From positions 1 through 30,034 of the forward strand of contig JALLPB010000046.1 in the NCBI GenBank assembly GCA_036939975.1: 30,034 nt of DNA, read 5' to 3'. Made by a program: the position numbers and the translations under genes. The notes beneath the pieces were generated by a model. The model made no database searches and had not been told where the DNA came from. It saw only the letters and a list, made by a program, of their open reading frames with translations. Source of the stretch: Cyclostephanos tholiformis (taxonomy: Eukaryota; Bacillariophyta; Thalassiosirophyceae; Thalassiosirales; Thalassiosiraceae). Position 1 is the first letter of the stretch. The number at the start of each line of letters is the position of its first letter. Shown in pieces: positions 1-10,455 of the stretch.

Positions 1-17
1 CTGCAAGTCATGAGCCC
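1..17 (+). other. Candidate end of 5' LTR and primer-binding site
   Basis: The window opens with CTGCA, the same five bases that end the proposed 3' LTR at 6753-6757. Positions 7-17 (GTCATGAGCCC) match, with one mismatch, the complement of the anticodon stem-loop of initiator tRNA-Met (GTTATGAGCCC). Copia and Ty5 are known to prime from an internal cut of that tRNA rather than its 3' end. The call rests on a short match and on the position just inside a presumed LTR end. Confidence 0.4.
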
Positions 18-294
18 TTCTTCGAGTTCGGAAGCTCGATCTCCCTAGGATCGACTATTCCTGCACTCCCTTCCATCGCTACGGATACATTATCCTCTTT
101 GCTCTAGTGTTCTCACGCGCCTACGCTCGGTCATGTCCCTCGTCTTCGCCTTCACGATCGACCCTACTCTTCGCGCCTCGCGGTTGTGATCCTCCTTTTT
201 TTCGCCTTCGGCTCCACACCGCTCTCCTCCGTCACGGTCTCCCTTGGCGACTCTCTTCAACCGTCGTCTTTCTCGTGTTCCGATCCTGCCCACC

Positions 295-901
295 ATGGAC
301 CCGGACGAGGACCCCATTCCCCCCCCACCCGACGACGACTGGGGGGACGTCGGCACCCCCCCGCCTGCGTCGGGGGGGCGCCTCCGCGGATACGCCTCCG
401 CATGCCGCCTCCGTCTGGAACAACCCACCGTCTCTTCCATCTCCGCTCACCAACGACATCATCCTACGCATTTCCCCAGCCGCCGGCTCGGCCACCTTCG
501 GTTACGTCTACATCGCGGAAACGGAACTACGCCACCAAGACGCGATCACCGCCTACTTCGATAGTGCCGGCCGTGACGTGACCGTCTTTCCCTGCCCGGA
601 CTTCGAGTCCTTTATTGCCGACAATAACCTGATGTACATGGATGTGCTCTTCATCTCGGACCCTCGGTACATCATCCCAGCGGGACTCCGCATTCTCGCG
701 GCAAACGCCTACAACCAATCTCCTCGCCACGACTGGCTGCCGGAGCCGCCCGACCTATCACACTTCGGACGGTCTTCCACGCGCTCCTCTTCGTCTTCGC
801 ATCATTCGCGCACTCTTCTATCTCGGCATGATTCACCAGTCGGCACTTGACCAGATCCGGAGGGTTTTGCCCCCCCCTTCCCTCCGGTCAGACACGTTCA
901 T
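295..901 (+). pseudogene. Broken 5' part of gag, first copia element
   Basis: An ATG at 295 in a good context opens an acidic, proline-rich start (MDPDEDPIPPPPDDDWGD). The coding signal then jumps frame at the G-run near 371-377 into a frame that stays protein-like (ITAYFDSAGRDVTVF, FISDPRYIIPAGLR) until about 770. It jumps again into a third frame (RIIRALFYLGMIHQSALDQI) before the long ORF that begins at 902. No single frame covers it, so it is annotated as a broken gag start. Either sequencing errors in homopolymers or real decay could explain the shifts; the later stop and frameshifts favour decay. I see no introns that would rescue it. Confidence 0.6.
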
Positions 902-3498
902 ATGGGGCGGCGGTTCGTCGGTGATGGAAGCCACGGAGGGTTGTCCCCCCTTACTTCCCGCGGTAGTGGCTCGATCAGTGGGGCGGGTTCGGTCGTCGCC
1001 GGGTCCCGACACGCTGGGACTATGGGGGGCGCCACGCCGCCTCCTCCCATCGACATCCTCAGCATTTCGACTACGGCGTCTCCGGTCTCCGTCTTTGTCC
1101 CTTTGGCACAACCGGACGTGAGCTCCGCTGTCTCGATTCTCGGCGATTCTTCGTCCGACATGCCCCAGCCAACCATTCACCCCATCTCCGCAACGCCCCC
1201 AGTCCTTTTCATCAAAGACAAAGCTTCCGATTTGGGCATCAAAGACGTCACGGACAAGGATTCATGGGTCGACGCCAAGAAAATCATTGACGCCCGTCTC
1301 CGTCGCCATCCTTACTCTCCGGGCCCTCACTCGAAACTTTTGATCACGACGCCTGCCAACGCAGTCGCTAGTGCATGGTGGGAGGAGGTTCTCAACTACT
1401 ACATTAAGCCTCCGATCTCGGACCTCTTCGTCGAGGAATCCAGATTCGATGGCAAGGGTTTCGAAATGATTGACCACATCGATAAGTATTTTAACCCTTC
1501 CGGCACCGTCGACTCACTCAGCCACATTTTCGACCTCATCGACATCAAACAGGCAGCGGAGGAATCAGTCATCACGCTTAAGGCGCGCTTCTCTCGGTTG
1601 TTCGCTAGCCTAAAAATGGGGGGCGTTGCCATTGATTCGGCCCTCCAAGTCGGCTTCATGCTACGCGCTCTCAAATCGACCTACCACGGTGTGGTTCAGG
1701 ACTTTCGTCTTGGCCGACACTCTCTTCCATCCGCCACCCTCCAGTCGGTGGTCGATCAGTGCCTGGCTTACGACAAGGATCCCTGGCAGGGCCCCATTGG
1801 AAAAGACGGCAGGCCTTCGCGCACCCCATCCGCTTCCGCCGCTGGTGCTTCCGGCGATCGTCCCAACCCCTACGACGCCCTCGGGAAATGCTCTTTTGGT
1901 TTCCACCTCTCGAAATGGCGCAGCGTGTGCAAAGACGGCAGCGAGTCCTGCATCGTCTGCCACAACACCTCCAACAGGGGGGCGCACCACACGAAGGACT
2001 GCCCCATTCTCAAGCAGGTTGGAATGAAGCTCTTCAAGCGAACTCCGGCTGATGGTAACGATGCAGCCTCTCGCGCTGGTGTCTCCTCGGCCCCCGCTCC
2101 TCCGCCCCCACCCACACCGACTGCACCCGCTCCTGCTCCGCACGATGGGGGGTCCGCCTCGACACCCGGTGCCTTCACGGCCGCGACCGAGCCCGACACT
2201 TACGACTCCGGGGAGGAATTTGACTACGAAGGGAAACACGAGGGTTCTGTGTATAATGGTAACTCTAAATCCAACGTTTCTATCTACCCACGCGCTTCCC
2301 ACGCCACCGCCGATCATCTCGATCCAGCATCCCATGCGACCTGCCGCTGGGCCTCTACAGTTCCTCGTGGCCGCCGCACGGTCCACCTACCCGAGCTCGT
2401 TCTCACCCTTCTGCACGACCCCCCGACCAATTCTACCTCCATCATTCATGGCACAGCGGGCACCTCGCATCACAAGCTCATTGTCGCCGACACTGGTGCC
2501 ACGGACCACATGCTTCCTGAGAAGACCGCCTTTATTTCCTACCGGCCCGTCACTGGGCGTCGTGACCGGATGGGCAACAACTCGTTTGCGCCGATTTTGG
2601 GATCCGGCTCTGCGGTTATCGCCGTCAACGGGAAACGCATTCTCCTACGCAACTGCCTCCACATTCCCGCTCTCCGCAATCCTCTCTACAGCCTCCGCGC
2701 GCACCAATGCCAACACGGTTGTGGTTTCATCGGGATGCAGGGTCTTGGGATGTTTGTCTTCTTTCCGTCCTTTATCGTCGAGGTGGACACCTCCTCCGAC
2801 TGTCACCTTTCCTATGAGGCGGTGGGTCGGGCTTCTACCTTGTCCTTGCTGGACTATGTTCAGCCATACCCATCTCCCCACACCGCCTCAGCTGCGGCGT
2901 CTTTGCCCCCGACTGCCCCCACCATCATCGAGGAACCTGTGGGCACCAGCGTTCGTCGGCCACGAGTCGTTCTTCCCACCCACATGCCCTCTCCACATGC
3001 GTCCTTGGAGTGTATGACCGAAGATGAGATCGTCGCCACGATCCATCACCCAGGCTCCCGCCTCCCGCCGGTTCGCCCTTGCGACACACCCAACTCCTCC
3101 GAAACCAAGACGACTTACACTCCGGAAGAACTCCATCGTCTCACTGGTTGTCGCCGCTTTTGCAATTACCAACACATCATGTCAACTGCCAAAGACGGTA
3201 CCCTCCTCAATACCGGCGAGTTCCCCCTGTCTCTTGGCTCGTACACGACTATCCCGAAGGCCCCACGCGGTAAATTGGTCGATCGGCTCACTGCCAAATA
3301 CCTCGACGTCGTCCATGTCGACATTGCTTTTGGAGATTGCGTTTCTGTTGGCGGCTTTAAATATGCCCTCATCCTTGTCGACCGCGCCACCTGCTACAAT
3401 TGGACGTTTGGACTCAAGTCCTTACAACACAGCGACATCACAGCGGCCTTCCTCGCCTTCCGCAACAAGCCGTCTCACTTGCCCGCCAGTTTTGATGT
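902..3498 (+). pseudogene. Gag, CCHC knuckle, aspartic protease and first half of integrase, first copia element
   Basis: This is the largest open part of the element, in one frame. The Gag body (about residues 95-310) is a UBN2/copia-type capsid domain. A CCHC knuckle follows at residues 350-367 (CIVCHN...HHTKDC, spacing CX2CX9HX4C), then a Pro/Ala linker. The protease active site DTGA starts at residue 530 (2489). A gag-pre-integrase stretch (RLTGCRRFCNYQHI) leads into the integrase core, whose first catalytic Asp is likely in YLDVVHVDIAFGD. Near 3490-3499 the frame is lost: the ORF itself runs on to 3712 in a wrong frame, while the true continuation (DCDEKLFGSSVHSFLH) lies in the frame beginning at 3499. 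Confidence 0.85.
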
Positions 3499-4800
3499 GA
3501 CTGCGACGAGAAACTTTTCGGTAGTTCCGTCCATTCATTCCTTCACACCAACAACTCGTCTATTGCGGCGACACCGGCCGGTCGTCAATCAGCCAACGGT
3601 TTGGTTGAATCGCATTGGAAGATCATGGTCCACATGTCTCGGGCCTATCTCACCGAGAAGCAAATGCCGCGCACCTTCTGGTATTACGCTATCAGGCATT
3701 CCGCCCGCATGATGAACATGATCCCTGGCAAATACGGGTCTAAACTCGCCTCACCATTCATGCTCGCCCACGGTACGCGCCCCGACCCCAGAACTTGGCT
3801 TCACCTCTTCTCGCTCTGCTACTTCCACCACGCGAAAGATGGTGACTCCTCGCGTTCTAAGTCGCAGGCCCACACCATGGATGGCATTGTTGTCGGTCGT
3901 TCTCCCACCTTGAATGCCATCCTCGTTTACAACCCCCGCAACCAATGCTATTACGAGCCCGACAGCTACAAGATTGACCCATACCGTGTCCCATCCTCGG
4001 TGTACCCTACGATCCGATACGATGGCGGCCTCTTCGTCTCCCTACACCGCGACGATAACCCGGCGATCAGCGAACCCTATCCCCCAGGCACTAGGGTCCT
4101 TGCTGTCGACCCCGCGTCAGGACACAGCCTTGCGGGTACCGTCATGGATATTCCCTTCCACCCCGCTTCGTCCCCTCAATATCTCGTCGTCTTCGACGAC
4201 GGTACCTCACGTGCGGTGCCATCGTCCGACATGCCCAACCTCATCCCAAAGCCGACGGAGGATTCGTCCACATCCGACCACCTTTTACCACCGTTCCTTC
4301 GCCCAGGTTGCAAAATTACATACGAACACGATGGTCACCTCCACAAAGGCTTCCTCGGTCAGTCCCCGGATGGCGTCTTCCGATTCAGCTTCAAATCGCA
4401 CATCAACAAGAAGTCGGAAGACTGGGGGGTCCCTCTCCCTAATCTGCCGTCTCGTTGGCAGGATCTCTGCATGGGCGGTGTCCTCATTCCTGGTCACCAA
4501 TCCTCATCCTTCCTCAAACCCACCCAGTCTCCCGATCTCTCAGCCACCCATGTTAGTGCAACTATTCTCAAGCGCGACTGCCCCCGTTCGCTCCTTTCTG
4601 CCCTCCATCCTACCCATCCCGATCGTGACGCTTGGTTGGCCAGCTTCCGCGAAGAGAAGTCCGGCATCCAGTCGCTTGACACATATGTTAGTATTGGCCT
4701 CCCTGAATACAGGGCACTCCGGGCGAAGGGCGTTCCTAAGGCTATTCCTACAATGTGTGTTTTAACTATTAAGAAGGATGAAATGCTCAACCCGCTCTGA
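3499..4800 (+). pseudogene. Integrase C-terminal half and N-terminal RT, first copia element, ending in a nonsense codon
   Basis: After the frameshift the integrase resumes with DCDEKLFG and goes through SANGLVESHWKIMVHMSRA, where the Glu in LVESHW is the expected third catalytic acid. It continues into the Pro-rich SPFMLAHGTRPDPR region of copia integrases. The C-terminal part leads into the RT N-terminus (DRDAWLASFREEKSGI, TIKKDEMLNPL). A TGA at 4798-4800 interrupts RT just before AKSRIVVLGN, in the same frame as the rest of RT. Changing TGA to CGA would be a one-base difference, so this looks like a point nonsense mutation, not a frame change. Confidence 0.85.
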
Positions 4801-6117
4801 GCCAAGTCTCGCATTGTCGTCCTTGGCAACCACGAAGACCGTGTGTGGACGAAGCCAGAGAAATACGCTCCCGTCCTCCGCCCCGACTCCATGCGCCTTA
4901 TGGTCAGCCTCGCCGTTGAACGACGCCGGACCCTCAAACAGGGTGACTGTAAAAACGCATTCTGCCAACGCGTCCTCGCCGATGATGAAGTTACGATAGT
5001 TAAACCTCCCATCGGAGACCCCGACGCCGCCACCGACAAATATTGGCTCCTTAAAAAGACTCTCTACGGCCTCCACCGTAGTCCCCGCCATTTGTACAAC
5101 AAAATCACGACCGTCCTCCTCAGCGTCGGACTCAAGCCCAATGCTTCGGACCCGTGCTTGTTCACTGGCAGCCTTCGCGATCCCGATGTCCCGGCGGCGG
5201 ATATACCCTCTGCCCCCCTGACCCTCGGCCTCTACGTTGATGACTTCATCTATTTCTCGGAAAATCCAGACGTCGAACACCTATTTGAAATGCTCCTTTC
5301 GCGGCTCGTTACGGTCGACTTCATGGGCACGGTGAATTGGTTTCTCGGGACTCACTTCCAATGGTCTTGCTCTGACAATGACGTTTCCGTTCACCTTAGC
5401 CAAACCGGCTTTGCGGCCAACCTGGTTGAGGCCAACAATGCCCACGAGCGCGCTATCACCCCTGACGCCACTCCCTACCGCTCTGGCCTGCCCATCGACG
5501 CCTGCCCGGACTCCGACGAAGCCGACGCCTGCCCTGCCCTCCTCGAACGGAAGAAACGCTACCAGAACGTGGTTGGCTCAATCGGGTGGCTCGCACAGAG
5601 CACTCGACCTGATCTCTCCCCCACCCACTCCTTCCTCTCTTCGTATAACAACCGACCTTCCAAGAGTCATTGGAATGCGGCACTCTACGCCCTTCACTAC
5701 ATTCACTCGACGATCGATTACGGTTTCACATTCACCTCTGCGGCTCAGACCCCCCTCCACACATTCATGTTGTTCCCCCCACCGTCGGATACGGAAGCAT
5801 ACCGCGACGCCATTCCACCCTCACCAAGCCAACACCATCGCCTCTCCACCTATAGCGATGCCTGTTGGGGATCACAACTTGGCAACGCGGTCCGGGAGGG
5901 CATCCAGCTCCCGTTATTCAAGTTTCGGAGTATGAGTGGCGCAGTTGTCATGCATTCTGGTGGTCCCATCGCGAGGAAGGCCGACCGTCAAGATCGTACA
6001 TCGCTCAGCTCTTGCGAAGCTGAAATTCGGGCCACCAACATGGGCTCCCGCCTTACCGTTAACATCCGTAACATGATCTCAAGCCTCTCCGACCTCGGTA
6101 ACCCATCTCTGATTGCG
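4801..6117 (+). pseudogene. RT palm and RNase H, first copia element
   Basis: The same frame continues past the stop. RT shows GDCKNAFCQ, the copia motif LLKKTLYGLHRSPRHLYNKI, and the catalytic YVDD at 5233-5244. The RNase H domain follows with TYSDACWGS (first catalytic Asp) and SLSSCEAEI (the Glu of the family's SSxEAE motif). Near 6118-6123 the frame changes and the old frame stops at 6177. As written, no full-length RT can be made. Confidence 0.88.
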
Positions 6118-6119
6118 AC

Positions 6120-6680
6120 TCTTCTACACCTCTCTACAATGACAATGACGCTTGCGTCAAATGGTGTTACAACATGACCACCAAGGGGAATCGTCACATT
6201 GAGAACAGAGAAAATTCCACACGCGAATGGGTCGCCGACAGCACCATTTCTGTCTCCCACGTCAGTGGCAAATACAATGTCTCCGATATATTTACCAAGG
6301 AAATGCGTGACGGCGCCAATTTCCGTCGCCTCCGCGACTCCTTCATGTGCCGTTCCAGCGCCTACCTTCGGGGCGTTCTCCCGGTCGTACACCATCCGTC
6401 GCGCCCGCACGACCCAGCCCACGTTCTCTCAGCGCCCGGCGTTCTCTCGGATAGACCCCATTCGTCAGTCCTCCCCGCGTCGATCCTCGCGCGTTCTGCC
6501 ACGGCCGAGCCCTCCTGTCATCCCAGTATGCTTGACGTTCTCGTCGCTTATCCCAGTTTGCGACTTTCCTCCGCTCTCTCCTGCATCTCGTTCGCTGGGC
6601 ATCATATGCTCTCCAAGCTTGCTCCTCCCTCATATTTGCAGGCTCTTATGAGCGATCCTATGGGGGGTGTGGGTACGTAG
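6120..6680 (+). pseudogene. RNase H C-terminus in a shifted frame, first copia element
   Basis: In this frame the RNase H end resumes as STPLYNDNDACVKWCYNM and continues with TTKGNRHIENRENS, the usual copia tail, including the final catalytic Asp (YNDND) and VSDIFTKEM (the family's xDIFTK signature). The frame stays open to a TAG at 6678-6680, which would lie just inside the proposed 3' LTR. The protein after about 6375 is low-complexity, so the real end may be earlier. Confidence 0.75.
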
Positions 6681-6757
6681 GCTACTCATACCGTTACCTC
6701 ACTGACTAGTCGTAAATCTTAATCCTACTCTAGAGCTCACTTTACCTATCACCTGCA
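6668..6757 (+). repeat. Candidate 3' LTR (90 bp) of the first copia element
   Basis: A G-run (6662-6667) that could act as polypurine tract is followed at once by TGTGGGTACG. Ninety bases later the sequence ends in CACCTGCA, giving TG...CA termini. The final CTGCA equals the first five bases of the window, which are followed by a possible primer-binding site. The length is short for copia. The 5' partner lies outside the window, so the boundary cannot be confirmed here; ACTAT at 6758-6762 would be the right-hand target duplication. Confidence 0.4.
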
Positions 6758-6953
6758 ACTATTCTTGCATTGTTCTCTTTCAAGAGAGAGAGAGATGTCA
6801 TCACAGATGGTGTGGATGAGATTGAATATTAAACATGTGATTTTGGATTGCAAGGCCGATTTTGAGAGTGTCGCAGAACTATTCATCCATGGCGGCGATT
6901 GGCGGTAGAGGAGGGGCGTGAAAGAGAACATTAATTCTAGCCAGCAAGCTTTG

Positions 6954-8627
6954 TTATAGAATGATTGCTAAGTTGCTGTGAGCGATCATCTTTAGCTCAT
7001 TGAATCTTCTTCTCATTTCCTTCAACTTCTGCTGATGGACTGGATTCTTGCTATTAAATAAATCGTTCATTTCGCCAGGGTCATTAATTAAGTCGAATAA
7101 TTGCTCATAGTTGAAATCTGGCCAATAGAAATACTTGTAATCTTTCCGAACTAGTGCTTCAGATGCAGGTATAAAACTTGGGCTCACATGCATAGGATGC
7201 TCATAAAAAAACTCAGTCCTCCAGCTAAATTCAGACCCAGAATGATACCTCCCATTCCCATCCGAAGCTGGATCGGGATATTGTCTTTTCTCAGCAGTGG
7301 GGACCGCTTTGTGTCGAGCTTGTCCCGCCGTTGCCGCTTGTAATCCTCCATTCCTGTACAAAATGCTTATGTCGCGTCCCATCATGGATGGCAACGGTTT
7401 CATGCCAGCAGCCGCAAGAATCGTCGCTGTGAGATCAATGTTCAGGGTAAAGTCATCAATCACAGTGCCTTTGAACTTTGGGTTCATGCGCGGGTCCTTT
7501 ACAATCAACGGCACACGAATGCTCTCTTGGTGTGGATACCACTTGTCAGCGAGCCCATGCTCTGCGTGAAAGTTGCCATTGTCTGTGGTAAAGATTATTA
7601 GAGTGTTGTCAAGCTGACCCTCCTCCGCAAGGTGGTTGATTATGGTTCCCACAGACCGATCCACCTCACTCGCCATGCGATAATAGTTTTTCATCATGCT
7701 CTGATACTTAACAGGCGTATCATATCGCCACCTCCACCGGTTACGGCCCTCGTTGTCATCTCCAAAGAATTGAGGCATCATTTTCCAGGCTTCATCCGTT
7801 GCTGTTGCTGGTATAGGTATGGTGTCGTTCTCGTACATTGATTTGCTCCTATTCTGTGGTAAGTATTGCCTCTCATCTCCGTCAACTGCATGGGTGGCAA
7901 AATAGGCGACATTCATAAAAAAAGGCTTATTCTTGTCTCGTTCTACAAGGAAGCGAAGGGCATCAGCTGTATTCTTTTCCGTTATGTGCCACATTTTGTC
8001 CCCGATCATACGATAATGCCATCCATCATCATCTACAAAAAAGTTGAAGTTCAATTCTTGATCCAATGAAACCAGCAGACCAAGTTTTCCAACATGGGCG
8101 GTAGTATATCCAGCCTTCTGTTTTAAAAGAGAGTAGATAGTTTCATTCTGTGGAACCTCAAAGCCCATGTTCACGTGTGTACCGTTGATGGTAATTGTCC
8201 GTCCACTCCGCGGCATTACAAAGTTGTGTCGCGCGAGGTATTGGCCGCTGTATAATGTCGCGCGAGAAATCCAACAAATGCTAGTCGTCACGCAATTTTC
8301 GGAGAATCTCACCCCGTCTGCCGCTAGAGCGTCTAATACTGGTGTTTTTATGACGGGGTTGCCCGCTGCCCCCAACGTATCATGGCGCCAATCATCGGCG
8401 TAAAAGAGTAGAATATTCATCGGGCTGTCTTTCTCCTCGGCCTCTTCCACATCCCCGATTTCCATATATTTCACAGTTTTGATATAAGGAAAGTACCCCG
8501 GTTCGCGTATTGTGTCTATTGATGTGAGCGGCGTTGTCTGGTGCACCCAATACAACATGATCACCATCGAAGCTGCCAAAACTACCATAGCGAGTGCCAG
8601 CATAAATGGTGATGTTGTCACCGACAT
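6954..8627 (-). CDS. Membrane-anchored sulfatase (type I, alkaline-phosphatase superfamily)
   Basis: A 557-residue, intronless protein. Residues 8-28 are one hydrophobic segment near the N-terminus with no clear cleavage site, suggesting a type II anchor with the catalytic domain in the secretory lumen or outside the cell. The sulfatase fold is clear: metal-binding ADDWRHDTLG (D78, D79), the formylglycine region SICWISRATLYSG (C118, R122), HVGKLG (K181), H246 in ATHAVDG, and TTDNGNFHAEHG with D349/N350 followed by K362. Several NxT/S sites fit a glycosylated lumenal protein. The odd point is the activation motif, C-W-I-S-R, where the standard motif is C-x-P-S-R. The substrate is unknown; sulfated polysaccharides are a reasonable guess for a marine alga. 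The gene lies 196 bp from the end of the copia element and is divergent from the JmjC gene. Confidence 0.92.
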   Translation of the reverse strand: MSVTTSPFMLALAMVVLAASMVIMLYWVHQTTPLTSIDTIREPGYFPYIKTVKYMEIGDVEEAEEKDSPMNILLFYADDWRHDTLGAAGNPVIKTPVLDALAADGVRFSENCVTTSICWISRATLYSGQYLARHNFVMPRSGRTITINGTHVNMGFEVPQNETIYSLLKQKAGYTTAHVGKLGLLVSLDQELNFNFFVDDDGWHYRMIGDKMWHITEKNTADALRFLVERDKNKPFFMNVAYFATHAVDGDERQYLPQNRSKSMYENDTIPIPATATDEAWKMMPQFFGDDNEGRNRWRWRYDTPVKYQSMMKNYYRMASEVDRSVGTIINHLAEEGQLDNTLIIFTTDNGNFHAEHGLADKWYPHQESIRVPLIVKDPRMNPKFKGTVIDDFTLNIDLTATILAAAGMKPLPSMMGRDISILYRNGGLQAATAGQARHKAVPTAEKRQYPDPASDGNGRYHSGSEFSWRTEFFYEHPMHVSPSFIPASEALVRKDYKYFYWPDFNYEQLFDLINDPGEMNDLFNSKNPVHQQKLKEMRRRFNELKMIAHSNLAIIL

Positions 8628-8958
8628 CTTGTTAATAAGTGGATGACCTTCGTCACTGCCCTAACCCCCGTCCCATCAACAGTTCTCCCCGCCTTCGACG
8701 ATGTACGATGTCATTGCTCATGCAGTTCCCGACAGCGACGCTGTTTGGTGGTAAGTGCCAAACTAGGTAATGACTCGGGCGATGCAGCGAGTACAATATG
8801 GTATTGAGTCTTGGTGTCAGTTGTGTACAGAAAGTTGTACAGGTATTTTCGTGCACTTTTTTAATATTAATTCCAATGTGTGTTTAACGATTCTTCCCGC
8901 CCATGAAAATCCCAAATAATAATGGTGCCAACCGTTTCTTGGATGGATCGATAATAAC
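8628..8958. other. Divergent intergenic region, sulfatase / JmjC gene
   Basis: These 331 bp separate the start codons of two genes read outwards and should hold both promoters. I see an AT-rich stretch (TTTTTTAATATTAATT, about 8858-8873) on the JmjC side but no motif I would call a TATA box with confidence. Confidence 0.5.
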
Positions 8959-10050
8959 ATGGATGGGCAGAGATCACAGGAAATGGTTACGGATGCAGAT
9001 TACATTCTCGCGAACAACGTAGCCGGCAACATGGCATCACCTCTTTTCAATATCACTAGAAGCATCAATGCGTCGCAACGACGAACTCAAAATTTAAGTC
9101 ATCATCAATGGTCCTTCTCCTCGTCTTCGTCGGCGATATCTTTCATATCACAGCCAAAATTCCAAATACCATGTTATGGGGGTCAATCTTTGCCAGCCCC
9201 AGAGAGCGCCATATCAAATGCATTACGCAATCAAAATAATATAGCCAACATCATGCGACCATCCTTCAATTCTAAAACTCCGCTGCTCCTTCGAAATCTG
9301 CTCGGTACATGCGATGCCATCTACTTTTGGCGCAGTCTCGAATATTGGCGAGTTGCGGTGGGAGAGGAAACACCGGTAGAGGTAGAGATTGGGAAAGGTT
9401 ACAACAACAGTAATAGAGTGACCATGATGTTTGGGGATTATTTGAACTATTTGGCAATGAATATGGAGACTGAGAGCGAGGAGTGCTTACTACGGTCTAA
9501 GCGACATGAGGGAAAGGAACCGGATGTGCAGCATCAACGAACAAACCGCGATGTGGCTTACCTCGCACAAAATGAGCTTTTCCATCATGTGAGGAATGAC
9601 ATTCCTATTCCGAGCTTTTGCGAGGATGGAAAATACAACATTGGAGATGGGAAATTGTACCACACCATGCTATGGATGGGGCCGAGGGACACAGTGTCTC
9701 CCCTGCATTTTGATCCACTCGACAATATCTTGATGCAAGTAGTTGGCTGGAAAAGAGTGCTGTTATTTTCACCTGACGACCAGTGTCACGGTTTGAAAGA
9801 TGGAGGAGAGGAAGGATTGCGCAGAACCTCATCGTGGCATTATGCTGGAGTCGATGGCAATCAGTACAATACAAGTGCGGTCGACGTAGAAAACCCCGAT
9901 CATGCTCGATTTCCCAACTATAAATTGCTGGGTCCCATGCCATATGAGTGCGTATTAGGCCCGGGTGACGGGCTGTACATTCCGAAGCGATGGTGGCATC
10001 ATGTACGTTCACTGGAGATGAGTGTGAGCGCAAATGTGTGGTGGCGATAA
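8959..10050 (+). CDS. JmjC/cupin-8 type Fe(II)/2-oxoglutarate dioxygenase
   Basis: A 363-residue, intronless protein. The catalytic core is C-terminal: SPLHFDPLDNILMQV supplies H250 and D252 of the HxD motif, GWKRVLLF is the strand carrying a conserved Lys (K265), and GDGLYIPKRWWHHV supplies the distal iron-binding His (H347). This pattern fits the small JmjC proteins of the JMJD5/HSPBAP1/TYW5 group, which hydroxylate proteins or a modified tRNA base; I cannot tell which. The first 110 residues are Ser/Asn-rich without a recognised domain, and the segment PLLLRNLLG (109-117) opens the cupin-8 module. There is no histone-reader domain, so a histone demethylase role is not favoured. The start is the first ATG of the frame in this region. 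Confidence 0.88.
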   Translation: MDGQRSQEMVTDADYILANNVAGNMASPLFNITRSINASQRRTQNLSHHQWSFSSSSSAISFISQPKFQIPCYGGQSLPAPESAISNALRNQNNIANIMRPSFNSKTPLLLRNLLGTCDAIYFWRSLEYWRVAVGEETPVEVEIGKGYNNSNRVTMMFGDYLNYLAMNMETESEECLLRSKRHEGKEPDVQHQRTNRDVAYLAQNELFHHVRNDIPIPSFCEDGKYNIGDGKLYHTMLWMGPRDTVSPLHFDPLDNILMQVVGWKRVLLFSPDDQCHGLKDGGEEGLRRTSSWHYAGVDGNQYNTSAVDVENPDHARFPNYKLLGPMPYECVLGPGDGLYIPKRWWHHVRSLEMSVSANVWWR

Positions 10051-10455
10051 GCTGATGGGAGAGACTGCAGAGAGTCTAAGTTAGGCCATATCCATCGTAC
10101 GCAGTGCCGCGACCGCGACACAGAACGCATAAAATGCTATGTGACTATCGTCTCGCACTTAAATCCAGAAAACCTTTCCAAGGAAGCAGTTGCAGGATCT
10201 GTTGTGGCATTGTGATTAAATGCAGCGAGTCGACACCATTATTTGGATCTTTAGTAGACCCCTGGAATCACTGTATTTGTCATGTCGTCAAGATTGCATA
10301 GCGTTGATTTTTACTGGCTCCACTGCGATTACGAACGATAAATCGCTCGAGTTTAATTGCTATTACAAATACGGACTATAAGTTGTGCGCAGGAATCACA
10401 CACTGATTCCCATCAATGATACAATAACATTTATTTCCCTCGCAGTATTACCTTT
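10051..10455. other. Convergent intergenic region, no gene seen
   Basis: Between the ends of the JmjC gene and lipoyl synthase. It is moderately AT-rich, with short open frames that carry no recognisable domain. A small (TTCCC) run near 10462-10479 overlaps the start of the lipoyl synthase exon, where it encodes the Lys/Gly/Arg tail. Confidence 0.6.

Larger units (their letters stand above)
1..6757 (+). mobile_element. Decayed Ty1/copia LTR retrotransposon (first element)
   Basis: The coding order is gag, CCHC knuckle, aspartic protease, integrase, RT (YVDD), RNase H, which is the Ty1/copia order. The window starts at, or a few bases before, the end of the 5' LTR, so the left terminus is missing. 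The element is non-functional as read: gag has at least two frame changes before 902, integrase shifts frame near 3490-3499, RT has an in-frame TGA at 4798-4800, and RNase H shifts frame near 6118-6123. The proteins resemble the CoDi-type copia elements of diatoms, from memory of that family. It is clearly different from the element at 16356-22570. Confidence 0.9.

Noticed and set aside
1661..2386. Minus-strand 241-residue frame opposite gag of the first copia element
   Set aside because: Composition is Gly/Arg/Val-rich and it lies opposite the CCHC-containing gag.
6761..6769. ATTCTTGCA as the 3' LTR end (similar to ATTCCTGCA at 57-65)
   Set aside because: Upstream alignment is poor, whereas CTGCA at 6757 gives a TG...CA segment and leaves a primer-site match after CTGCA at position 5.
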